Origin: CAG-103 sp963627135
GTDB lineage: Bacteria > Bacillota > Clostridia > Oscillospirales > Oscillospiraceae
Length of the DNA stretch: 64,000 nucleotides
Assembly: GCA_963627135.1 (NCBI GenBank)
Contig: CAVFZY010000023.1
Span: forward strand, 1-64,000
Reading direction: 5' to 3'
The position numbers and the translations under genes are program-made. Position 1 is the stretch's first letter. Every line of letters starts with the position of its first letter. Below the pieces are notes generated by a model. It was given only the letters and a program-made list of their open reading frames with translations. It had not been told where the DNA came from and made no database searches. Below, in pieces: positions 1 through 7,314 of this stretch.

Positions 1-75
1 TTTTCCTACATCAGGGGGTGTTTTGTCTATTGTCCGTTTTTACTGGTTCTGTTCAGTGTCCTGTGCGGGGTTTGT

Positions 76-1056
76 TTACATGCCAAACAGGCGGATGCCC
101 TTGATGAGCATCAACAGCCCCAACGTCACGACCAGCACGGCGCTGCCCTTGACGATATATTTCATCCAGCCGCGCGGCAGAAACGACTGCAGCGCGCCGA
201 AGGCAAACAGCAGCGGCACCGTGCCGAGCGAGAACACCAGCATTACGAGCGCGCCGTGCGCTGCGCTGCCGCTGCTCATGGCGTAGAGCCACATGGCGCT
301 GAGCGCGCCGCACGGCATAACGCCCGTAAGCAGGCCGATGAGGAACGGTTGCCCCGCAAAGCGGCGGCGCGTGCGCGCATTGAGGCTGCAGGCGCCGGGC
401 AGCTCCGTCTCCGCACCGCGCAGCCCCGGCAGGATGCCCGCCATGCGCAGGCCGATGAGCAGCACGAGCGCGCCCGCAACGGTAAAGACCATGCTCTTGA
501 TGTTCGGCGTATAGGTGATGACCGCGCCGAGCGCGCCGCAGACGGAACCGATCGCCGTGTACGACACGACGCGCCCGCCGTTGTACGCGGCCGAGGCGAT
601 GAGCCCGCGCTTGGTGCGGCCGGTCACGCCGCGCGCGTCCGTCGTCTGCACGAGCAGAATGCCGCCGCACATACCGATGCAGTGCGTGCTCGTGAGCAGG
701 CCGACGAGAAACACGAGGCCGAGCGAGGCATTCTCGGCAAGCGCCGGGACCTTCACGAGCATGAGCAGCTTCGGCAACCCCCAGTAGAGCACGCCCACGA
801 GCGCAAGGCAGATCAGGTCGACCACCACGCCGCCCATGCCGTGCGTGCTCGGCGGATAGCCGGTGCGCGTGAGCACTTGCCGCAGCGTGTCCTCCGTGAC
901 GATGTCCGGGTCATACGTGATCGTCACGCGGCTGCGCCAGTAGTGCGCCTGTGCGGAGATAACGCCGCGCGTGTGCAGCAGCGCGTCTGCGATGGCGTCC
1001 TCGCACGCCCGGCAGATCATGCCGGACACATTCAGTTCCAGAACCGTGGTCGTCAT
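76..1056 (-). CDS. HMA domain - TauE/SafE (DsbD_2-like) membrane protein
   Basis: A 326-residue protein with an N-terminal heavy-metal-associated domain (residues 1-70, metal motif M13-I-C15-R-A-C18) joined to a polytopic membrane domain. The membrane part has the H125-C126-x-G-M-C130-G-G and M247-P-C249-G motifs typical of the SafE/DsbD_2 (CcdA-like) group, which in other bacteria moves metal or reducing equivalents across the membrane. The start at 1056 is chosen because AAGGGGGA lies just upstream and the HMA fold begins there; an upstream extension would run back through the preceding gene. It overlaps the stop of the upstream P-type-ATPase-like gene by four bases (ATGA), so the two are probably translated together. 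A role in copper or other soft-metal handling is inferred. The cargo is not visible in the sequence. Confidence 0.85.
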   Translation of the reverse strand: MTTTVLELNVSGMICRACEDAIADALLHTRGVISAQAHYWRSRVTITYDPDIVTEDTLRQVLTRTGYPPSTHGMGGVVVDLICLALVGVLYWGLPKLLMLVKVPALAENASLGLVFLVGLLTSTHCIGMCGGILLVQTTDARGVTGRTKRGLIASAAYNGGRVVSYTAIGSVCGALGAVITYTPNIKSMVFTVAGALVLLIGLRMAGILPGLRGAETELPGACSLNARTRRRFAGQPFLIGLLTGVMPCGALSAMWLYAMSSGSAAHGALVMLVFSLGTVPLLFAFGALQSFLPRGWMKYIVKGSAVLVVTLGLLMLIKGIRLFGM

Positions 1057-2594
1057 GGCCGTTCCCCCTTCGTTTCTTTCCGGCGCAGCGCATACAGCAG
1101 CACGACGCCGGATGCACCGCACGCAAGCACCGCCGCCGCGGCCGGGCCAATCACCCCGCACGCAGCCAGCGGCAGACACACAACATGATATGCCAGCAGC
1201 AGCCAGCCGCACCGGCGCACGGTGCGCGCCGTCTGCGCGGCCGATGACTCCGCACCGCGCGTGAGCAGCTCGCCCCGCTCTGCCGCGCGGCCGATGGCCG
1301 CCAGCGCGGCAACGCCCGCAGCCTGTCCGGCCGCGCCGGGACACGCGGCGGCCAGCACGCCGCACGCGCAGGTCAGCGCGCGGGCCAAGTCACCCGGCTG
1401 CCGCCGGAAAAACCACACAGCGCCAACGCCGGCGGCGAGAACAATCAGCAGTGCGGTAAGGCGCAACGCCCCCCGTTCGAGCCGCTCCTGCTCCGGCGTG
1501 CGCACGGTCTGCGCGCGCTGCAGGGCCGCGATCGTCCGCTGCAATACCGTCGCGTCGCCAACCGCCGTGGGTGTGACCGACGCACTGCCCGCACGGTTGA
1601 GCGTACCGGCCAGAACTGGGTCACCCAGCGCCTTTTCCACCGGCCGGGACACACCCGTGAGGGCGGATTCATCGACCGTGCAGGCGCCGGAGCACACAAT
1701 GCCATCGACCGGGACACGCTCGCCCGGAAGGAGGCGCACCACGTCCTGGGGCATAAGTGTGTCGGCATCCGCCTGCACCTCCGTGCCATCCCGCACGACC
1801 GTCGCCGTGCGCGGGCGCAGGTGCTGAAACCGCTGCACCGGCGCGTGAAGTGTCCCGCGGGTGAGCTGCGCCGCGTACTTCCCGGCCAGCAGTGCGCAGA
1901 CGATGCCGCACGGCGCGGGGAAGCACGGCTGCAGGCCAGCGAAGGCCGTATAGGTGCTGTACGCAAACAGGACAAACGCTGCGAGCAGGCCGGGCACATC
2001 CGGTCCGAGGCTGCCGCCACGCAGTGCGCGCCACGTGCCGCGCCAGAGCGCCGCGCCCGCGCCGAAGAGCACCGCCGCCGCAAGCGCGAGCTGCACAAAC
2101 GCCGGCAGCCGCCACAACATCAGCGCCGTGAGCAGCACGCCGAGCCCCAGCCGGCGCGCCAGCCGCTGGCGCGTCCAACCCTGCAGGGACTCCTCACCGC
2201 CGCGCTGCGCCGTCAGCTTCGCGCCCGGACCGAGCGCTGCCGGGAGCGCCGCGGCATCCGTGCCGACCGGCCAGAGCGTCACCGTGAAGGTATCCCCCAT
2301 GCGCACGACGCTGCGCACGCCGAACACCGCCCGCAGGCGCGCCTCCGCCCCGACATCCGCGCCCGGGCAGCGCAGCTCCGCCGTCTCGACCGGCACGTCA
2401 AAGCCCGCGCGCGAAACGCTGCGCGCGATCTCACCGAGGTCCACGGCCGTTTCGTCATAAGTCAGGCACGCGCAGCCGGCCGTGTCGCTCACAGATACTT
2501 CACGCAGCCCCGGCAGCCCGCGCAGCGCGCGCACGATGCGCACCGCGCAGGCGCCGCAGTCCATGCCCGAAATATGCAGGATCACGTCCGTCAT
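1053..2594 (-). CDS. P1B-type ATPase homologue lacking P and N domains (pseudoenzyme)
   Basis: A 513-residue protein that follows the order of a copper-type P1B ATPase: N-terminal HMA domain (G10-M-D-C13-G-A-C16), membrane helices from about 148, actuator domain about 255-365, then further helices. The catalytic features are gone. The actuator TGES is TGVS (313-316), the membrane CPC is CPG (418-420), and after the G-E-L-L-T-R-G-A-E segment (441-449) the sequence passes straight into the C-terminal helix pair (from about 457) with no DKTGT phosphorylation site and no nucleotide-binding domain. A normal member is some 250 residues longer. The frame is open throughout. I infer a metal-binding membrane scaffold or partner for the coupled TauE/SafE protein rather than a pump. 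A recently decayed gene is the alternative. Confidence 0.85.
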   Translation of the reverse strand: MTDVILHISGMDCGACAVRIVRALRGLPGLREVSVSDTAGCACLTYDETAVDLGEIARSVSRAGFDVPVETAELRCPGADVGAEARLRAVFGVRSVVRMGDTFTVTLWPVGTDAAALPAALGPGAKLTAQRGGEESLQGWTRQRLARRLGLGVLLTALMLWRLPAFVQLALAAAVLFGAGAALWRGTWRALRGGSLGPDVPGLLAAFVLFAYSTYTAFAGLQPCFPAPCGIVCALLAGKYAAQLTRGTLHAPVQRFQHLRPRTATVVRDGTEVQADADTLMPQDVVRLLPGERVPVDGIVCSGACTVDESALTGVSRPVEKALGDPVLAGTLNRAGSASVTPTAVGDATVLQRTIAALQRAQTVRTPEQERLERGALRLTALLIVLAAGVGAVWFFRRQPGDLARALTCACGVLAAACPGAAGQAAGVAALAAIGRAAERGELLTRGAESSAAQTARTVRRCGWLLLAYHVVCLPLAACGVIGPAAAAVLACGASGVVLLYALRRKETKGERP

Positions 2595-2618
2595 TTCTGT
2601 CGCCGCCTTTCGTAATTT

Positions 2619-2628
2619 ACCAACTGGT
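2619..2628. promoter_or_regulatory. candidate TetR operator
   Basis: ACCA-AC-TGGT, a short inverted repeat that covers the expected transcription start of the leftward metal operon. Assignment to the adjacent TetR regulator is inference. The arms are only four bases. Confidence 0.3.
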
Positions 2629-2636
2629 CAGAAAAA

Positions 2637-2665
2637 AAGATAGCACACTGCTACATTTTTGTCAA
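2637..2665 (-). promoter_or_regulatory. promoter of the metal operon
   Basis: On the minus strand, TTGACA (2660-2665) and TATCTT (2637-2642) are separated by 17 bases, 43 bases before the ATG of the P-type-ATPase-like gene. Confidence 0.7.
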
Positions 2666-2691
2666 GGTGCGGCACGGATTTTCTCCGCCAT

Positions 2692-2720
2692 TTGACGGAT
2701 GTTGAAAATCGCTGTATAAT
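2692..2720 (+). promoter_or_regulatory. promoter of the tetR-family gene
   Basis: TTGACG (2692-2697), a 17-base spacer and TATAAT (2715-2720), followed by a GGAGG ribosome binding site at about 2740. It lies back to back with the metal-operon promoter. Confidence 0.75.
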
Positions 2721-2752
2721 CGGAGCATTCCAGTACCCCGGAGGCGACCAAG

Positions 2753-3334
2753 ATGCCGATCATTGTCGACCGTGACCAGATCCGCATGGACATTCTCATG
2801 GCGTTTCAGCGCTGCATCGAGCGCAAGCCCATGATGAACGTGTCCCTGCGCGACATTGCAGCCGAGGCGGGCATGAGCCACGCCAAGCTGCTCAACTATT
2901 TTGAGAGCCGAAACGACCTCATCCTCGCGTATGTACGCTATACGCGCGAATACATGAGCGAAAAGTGCAGCCAGTGGTTCGCCGGGCACGACCGCGCGGA
3001 CTACGACTCCAACCTCGCGTACATGAACGCGTTCATGGACTACGTGGCCAACGCTCCGGCGCATGAACAGCGCCCGAACGCCACAACGCAGACCTACGTC
3101 CTCGCACGCTACGACCCTGAGATCGGCCGGCTCGTGCAGGAGGAGTTTCACGCGTGGCGCACGCTCATGGAGCAGTGCCTCATCCGCATCTACGGGGAAG
3201 AAGTCGGCATGCACGAGGCCGAGGCGATGATGATCCTCATCGCCGGCACGTTCATCTGCAACTACAATCAGGCGCTCACCGGCGAGATCAACGACAACAT
3301 TCTCGGCTTTCTCGGCAATCTGAACCGGTCCTGA
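2753..3334 (+). CDS. TetR/AcrR family transcriptional regulator
   Basis: A 193-residue protein with an N-terminal helix-turn-helix (about residues 10-56, including the ...LRDIAAEAGMSHAKLLNYF... recognition region) and a helical ligand-binding C-terminal half, the usual TetR length and layout. It is divergent from the metal pair, with the two promoters about 27 bases apart, which suggests it controls that pair and perhaps itself. The effector is unknown. A strong terminator follows directly. Confidence 0.85.
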   Translation: MPIIVDRDQIRMDILMAFQRCIERKPMMNVSLRDIAAEAGMSHAKLLNYFESRNDLILAYVRYTREYMSEKCSQWFAGHDRADYDSNLAYMNAFMDYVANAPAHEQRPNATTQTYVLARYDPEIGRLVQEEFHAWRTLMEQCLIRIYGEEVGMHEAEAMMILIAGTFICNYNQALTGEINDNILGFLGNLNRS

Positions 3335-3343
3335 CAATAGAAA

Positions 3344-3384
3344 AAGTCATCCGCCTGACGGCAACTGCCGTCAGGCGGATTTTC
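3344..3384 (+). terminator. intrinsic terminator after tetR-family gene
   Basis: A 15-base perfect inverted repeat (3349-3363 with 3366-3380) followed by TTTT. The A-rich left flank lets it work on the minus strand too, where it would end the GntR operon. Confidence 0.85.
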
Positions 3385-3401
3385 ATGGGGGTGGAAGGAT
3401 G

Positions 3402-4109
3402 TTACGCGTTCGGGTGGGCATCACAATAGTGATGATAGATATTCTCGATATACAGCGCGGCGTCGCGGCCGCGGCCCTCGGCGAGCATGGCAGTGATGCG
3501 CGTTTCCTGCTCGATGACCGTCTCCGGCCCCCAGAAGGTCACGCAACGCTCCCAGAGCACGCCGCTCACATCTGCGAGGCTGTTCATGAGCAGCGGGAAA
3601 ATAAGGTTTCCGCTCAGCTCGGTGATGGTCGTGTCAAACTTGCGCATCCACTGCGCGTAGGCGGTGATGCCCTCGCCCACGGCGACAGATGCGCGCAGCC
3701 CGTCAGTGATGGCGCGCAGCTGGTCGATATCGGCCGGTGTGCCGCGCTCGCCGAGCAGGATCATGGCGCCGCCCTCGATCGCGTCGCGCGCCTCAACGAG
3801 GGAGCTCTCGATCGCGTGGTCAAACTGGCCGCCGTATTTCCCGAGCGCCATGAGCGTCTCAAAATTGCCGTGGCGGGCGTAGTCCTCGATGTAGTTGCCG
3901 CGGCGCGGCTCCATGCGCACGAAGCCCATGCGCTCGAGGTCCTCAAGCCCGGTGTGCACCATCGAGCGGCTGATGTGCATCTGCTCGGACAGCTCGCGCT
4001 CCGACGGAAGCCGGTCGCCAACCCGGAGCTCACCGGAAAAGATCATGCCGATGACCTGATCGACGAACAGCTCCCGGAGCGTTGGGGCCTGAATCTGCTG
4101 AAATCCCAT
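3402..4109 (-). CDS. GntR/FadR-family regulator of the dehydratase operon
   Basis: A 235-residue regulator with an N-terminal winged helix (residues about 8-75, with the GDRLPSERELSEQMHISRSMV GntR signature region) and a C-terminal all-helical FCD/FadR-type ligand domain. Its ATG shares one base with the stop of the preceding small gene (TGATG), so it is the last gene of the dehydratase operon and is translated with it. A perfect TGGT-N3-ACCA palindrome lies near the operon transcription start, which is the FadR-subfamily type of site. The likely picture is autoregulation of the operon by an acyl-CoA or carboxylate effector; that is inference. Confidence 0.85.
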   Translation of the reverse strand: MGFQQIQAPTLRELFVDQVIGMIFSGELRVGDRLPSERELSEQMHISRSMVHTGLEDLERMGFVRMEPRRGNYIEDYARHGNFETLMALGKYGGQFDHAIESSLVEARDAIEGGAMILLGERGTPADIDQLRAITDGLRASVAVGEGITAYAQWMRKFDTTITELSGNLIFPLLMNSLADVSGVLWERCVTFWGPETVIEQETRITAMLAEGRGRDAALYIENIYHHYCDAHPNA

Positions 4110-4270
4110 CAGACCTTCCCGTCAACCTTTCTGTGGTCGTAGATCTTATCCAGCAGCGGGCGCACAAGGAAATAGATCGCCTTGTTATCGAGATTGAACC
4201 AGTAGATGAGCATGCTCCCCACCCAGACGCCGGTCGCGCCGAGGAGCAGCTTTGGCAGCAGTTTTTTCAT
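4109..4270 (-). CDS. 53-residue membrane protein in the dehydratase operon
   Basis: A short protein that begins M-K-K-L-L-P-K and carries one hydrophobic helix (about residues 5-26), then a charged tail. The start at 4270 is preferred over ATG 4276 because the GGAGGA motif is seven bases before it and only two before the other. It lies 16 bases after the larger dehydratase subunit and overlaps the GntR gene by one base. No family is recognised. It could anchor or accompany the dehydratase at the membrane, but nothing in the sequence proves this. Confidence 0.7.
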   Translation of the reverse strand: MKKLLPKLLLGATGVWVGSMLIYWFNLDNKAIYFLVRPLLDKIYDHRKVDGKV

Positions 4271-4286
4271 CGTCATTTCCTCCTGT

Positions 4287-5825
4287 TTACCAGCCTTCGT
4301 AGTCGTCATACTGCAGCAGGGACGCATCGAGCGGCTCGGCCTGCATGACGGAGTACATGTAGTCGTTGACCTGCTGGCGGATGTCGGCACGGGAGACAGT
4401 GCGGTGGTCGAACATATCGTTGGAGACCATCATGAGCTTCGTCTGCTTCTCCTTCGCCTGGTCAAGGATGACGCCCGTAAGGCCGAGCGCGCCCTTGCAG
4501 GTGATGTCATCGTGCAGGATGACCATGTCGCAGTGGAACTTCTCCGCCTCATCCCAGAACTCCACAAGGTGCTGCCAGCCGCCGGTCAGGTGGCGGCGCA
4601 TGACGCCGGTCTCGTAATTGCGGGCAATGCCGTCGAGCATGGTGTCCTCGTCCGTCGTGTCGATGAGCACGTTGCCGGAGAACATATCCATGCCGGCGAT
4701 CACGAGGATGCCCCAACAGTTATACAGCCAGTTCGGGAACTGCAGCCAGTAGCACGGCGGGCCGCCCCAGGTGATGGCGCGGTAGCGCGTCTTGGGGAAG
4801 CAGTTGGTCTTGTTCACATACGCCCGCTCGAGGATGCGCATGGCCTTTTTCTCGGTCTTCATGACCTCGGGATTGCGGCCGCCGGAAAAGGCGTAGTAGT
4901 AAGTATGGAACAGGTTCGGCACGGTGAGCGCGGCGGCGGTGTAGGGCGTGGCCATGAAGTTCCACTTCTCCCGCTCGTTGCGCACCTCGTCGTTGTGCTT
5001 TTCCATGACGGCGCGGCAGGCGTCCCAGTCATAGGTCTCGCCGGTGTGCCGCTCGACAAAGTCGATGACGCGGCGCAGGGATGCGCGGGCATACTTGCGC
5101 GTGTGCGGGTCCTCCCAGCGCATGGGGATGGCGGCCGGGAGCGTGTCCACGTCGAGGTGGCGCTCGATGAGCTGGCTGTTCATGGTCGAGGAGTCGCACG
5201 GGGCGTTGTTGGAGATGCAGCAGGCGCCGATCTTCGGGAACTCGTCGAGGATGGCGACACCGGCGGCGTTGTTCGACAGGCGGCAGGAGTCCGCCGGCAG
5301 GCCGACGCTTTCCATGGCGTCGATGTAGTACGGGTTCGCGCCCTGATCCATGTAGCACAGCAGCAGGCCCTGGAACGGCTCGAGCTGCGCGGGGCGCAGG
5401 TTTTTGAAGCCTGCAAGGATCTCGGGGCACATGGTCTGCTCAAGCACGACCTGCGTGCGGCCGAAGTCGTTGTCGCCGAAGCGGCGGTCGCCCATCATCA
5501 TCTCGGCGATGGAGGTGGTCGAGCCCTTCATGATCGTGTTGAGGTACAGGCGCGCCACGCGCAGCGCCGGGCCGCGCAGGCCCTCGACACAGCGGTCGAT
5601 CATGTTCAGCGCCGCGAGGTACGAGCCCATCCAGCGATAGGTCAGCATGCCGCGCGCGATGCGCACCGGGCTCTTGGCCACGAAGCCGCCCATGACGCCG
5701 AGCACCTTGACCCACTCGGTATAGTCGTACCACGTATCCTTCAGACCGCGCCATTCGCGGTGCTTTGCAATGTTGCTGCCGGGGAGAAAACGGTTCCCGG
5801 CGCCTTTGACCTTCTTGTCAGCCAT
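4287..5825 (-). CDS. 2-hydroxyacyl-CoA dehydratase family subunit (large)
   Basis: A 512-residue member of the HgdA/HgdB / benzoyl-CoA reductase family, whose oxygen-sensitive enzymes dehydrate 2-hydroxyacyl-CoA through a ketyl radical using 4Fe-4S clusters bound by conserved cysteines. It is rich in cysteine, including pairs near ...GACCISNNAPC... and ...GGPPCYW..., which fits cluster binding. Start 5825 follows GGGAGGG by eight bases and overlaps the stop of the upstream subunit (TGATG). It is longer than the classic roughly 480-residue HgdA. The ATPase activator (HgdC type) that such enzymes need is not in this window, so it must be encoded elsewhere or the system differs. The substrate is unknown. 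Confidence 0.8.
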   Translation of the reverse strand: MADKKVKGAGNRFLPGSNIAKHREWRGLKDTWYDYTEWVKVLGVMGGFVAKSPVRIARGMLTYRWMGSYLAALNMIDRCVEGLRGPALRVARLYLNTIMKGSTTSIAEMMMGDRRFGDNDFGRTQVVLEQTMCPEILAGFKNLRPAQLEPFQGLLLCYMDQGANPYYIDAMESVGLPADSCRLSNNAAGVAILDEFPKIGACCISNNAPCDSSTMNSQLIERHLDVDTLPAAIPMRWEDPHTRKYARASLRRVIDFVERHTGETYDWDACRAVMEKHNDEVRNEREKWNFMATPYTAAALTVPNLFHTYYYAFSGGRNPEVMKTEKKAMRILERAYVNKTNCFPKTRYRAITWGGPPCYWLQFPNWLYNCWGILVIAGMDMFSGNVLIDTTDEDTMLDGIARNYETGVMRRHLTGGWQHLVEFWDEAEKFHCDMVILHDDITCKGALGLTGVILDQAKEKQTKLMMVSNDMFDHRTVSRADIRQQVNDYMYSVMQAEPLDASLLQYDDYEGW

Positions 5826-7021
5826 CACGAATTCCCTCCCTGAATGTGTTTGATCTCCAGGCTCTCCACAAAGGCCTGGATGCGCGTGCGCAGCTGGCCG
5901 GCGCCGGCGAGGGTGTACTCCTTCTCGATGCCGACGGTCGGAACGCCCAGCTCCTCCTGCAGGATGTGCACGCCGAGCACGCGCTCATAGCTCCAGAACT
6001 CACAGAACTTCATCTGCTCGTAGAGCACGCCATCGGCGCTGTATTCTCTGCACAGGTCGCGGATGTAAGTACGACGGCCGTCGGAGCGCGCGCGCTCCAT
6101 GAAGCGCGGGCACTGGCTCGTGCGCAGATAGTGGCGGGCGACGGCGTGCAGCGGCGTCTCCCCGTCCAGAATTTCGATCTGCTCGCGGCTGGGCAGGCTG
6201 CCGTAGCAGTAGCGGTCGGCCACGACCATGGCGCCGCAGTCCTCGATGAGCTTTGTGAACGCAGGGTCGTCGATCTCGCTGCCGGTCACGACCAGGCGCA
6301 CGCGGAACCATGGCTGCAGATCCGCCTTGCGGCGCTTGAGCTCGGTGAGCGTCTGCCTGAGATACGGCAAAATCAGTTTGTGCGGGCACACCTGGCTCAC
6401 GAGCTGGATGACATGAAACTCATAGCCCGTGATGACGGGGTTGGCAGCCTTGCGCAGGTCGCCGATCTCTGTGATGATGCGGGAAATTTCATTGTGATCT
6501 TTGATTGCTTCGAGAATTGCCTTGTCGGAGATATCGATGCCGTAGGTCTCGTGCAGCGGCTCGAGCACCTTGATGCGCAGCTGCTCTTCATAGTGATCGA
6601 CGGCAAAGTCCTCGTCCGAGAACGGCACGTCCATCATGCTCATGAAAAACTGCGGATTTTTCTCCTTCACAAGGCCGAGGATCTCAAAATGCTCGTGGCC
6701 GCGGTGCATCATCTGGCACGTTTCGGACGAGAGCAGCGCATCGAGATAGTCATAGCCGCCCTCGATGCTGCGCTCAAGGATGCTGCGGGTGTACGAGCAG
6801 ATCTTGCTCGACATGTAGTACGTGCCCACGTCGATGCTGCCGGTGTTCGGCGCACGCAGGCGGCTCGAGAAGCAGCCGGGCAGGTTCAGCAGCGTTTCCG
6901 GCACGAAATAGCAGGTGTAGCCCAGGGCGTGTTCCCCCTCCGCCCTGGCCTGCTGTACCAGCTCGTTGTTGGCCTCCTGCAGCAGATTCTCAAAATAGAT
7001 CAGATGCTTCAGGTCTTTCAT
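5825..7021 (-). CDS. 2-hydroxyacyl-CoA dehydratase family subunit (small)
   Basis: A 398-residue protein of the HgdB-like family and first gene of a four-gene leftward operon. Start 7021 is preferred to an in-frame ATG at 7048 because AGAGGTGG lies nine bases upstream and the earlier ATG has no ribosome binding site. It contains conserved cysteines (for example ...LNLPGCFS..., ...KICSYTR..., ...SSETCQMM..., ...MKFCEFWSYERVLG...) compatible with an iron-sulfur cluster. With the larger subunit it probably forms the radical dehydratase heterodimer. Known substrates in the family include lactyl-, glutaryl- and phenyllactyl-CoA derivatives. Which one applies here is not readable. Confidence 0.8.
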   Translation of the reverse strand: MKDLKHLIYFENLLQEANNELVQQARAEGEHALGYTCYFVPETLLNLPGCFSSRLRAPNTGSIDVGTYYMSSKICSYTRSILERSIEGGYDYLDALLSSETCQMMHRGHEHFEILGLVKEKNPQFFMSMMDVPFSDEDFAVDHYEEQLRIKVLEPLHETYGIDISDKAILEAIKDHNEISRIITEIGDLRKAANPVITGYEFHVIQLVSQVCPHKLILPYLRQTLTELKRRKADLQPWFRVRLVVTGSEIDDPAFTKLIEDCGAMVVADRYCYGSLPSREQIEILDGETPLHAVARHYLRTSQCPRFMERARSDGRRTYIRDLCREYSADGVLYEQMKFCEFWSYERVLGVHILQEELGVPTVGIEKEYTLAGAGQLRTRIQAFVESLEIKHIQGGNS

Positions 7022-7078
7022 GATTTGCTTCCACCTCTCACTTTTCATTACGGGTGTGGCGGCTGGTCGGAACATTAT

Positions 7079-7091
7079 CTGGTTCAACCAG
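7079..7091. promoter_or_regulatory. GntR/FadR-type operator (TGGT-N3-ACCA)
   Basis: A perfect 13-base palindrome, CTGGTT-C-AACCAG, containing the FadR-type consensus TGGT-N3-ACCA. It lies just downstream of the -10 element of the dehydratase operon, where a bound regulator would block initiation. Confidence 0.65.
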
Positions 7092-7106
7092 CAGCTTCAT
7101 GAGCCA

Positions 7107-7135
7107 AAGATAGCATATTTTTTGACAATATGCAA
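7107..7135 (-). promoter_or_regulatory. promoter of the dehydratase operon
   Basis: On the minus strand, TTGCAT (7130-7135), a 17-base spacer and TATCTT (7107-7112). Confidence 0.65.
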
Positions 7136-7247
7136 CAGACGCTCCGGCATTTTCTGCTTTTCAGTGCTTCGCACAATGGATCTGGTCTGACCACGGCCGT
7201 CACGCCGCCAACAAACCGGACAGATTTTGCGCTTTTCCAAACAATCA

Positions 7248-7275
7248 TTGACAAGGCAGACCGGCCTATTATATT
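7248..7275 (+). promoter_or_regulatory. promoter of the pyrophosphatase gene
   Basis: TTGACA (7248-7253) and TATATT (7270-7275) with a 16-base spacer, 40 bases before the chosen ATG. Confidence 0.65.
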
Positions 7276-7314
7276 ATTACCTGTCCAATCATGAAACCAA
7301 AGGAGCCTCACTTC

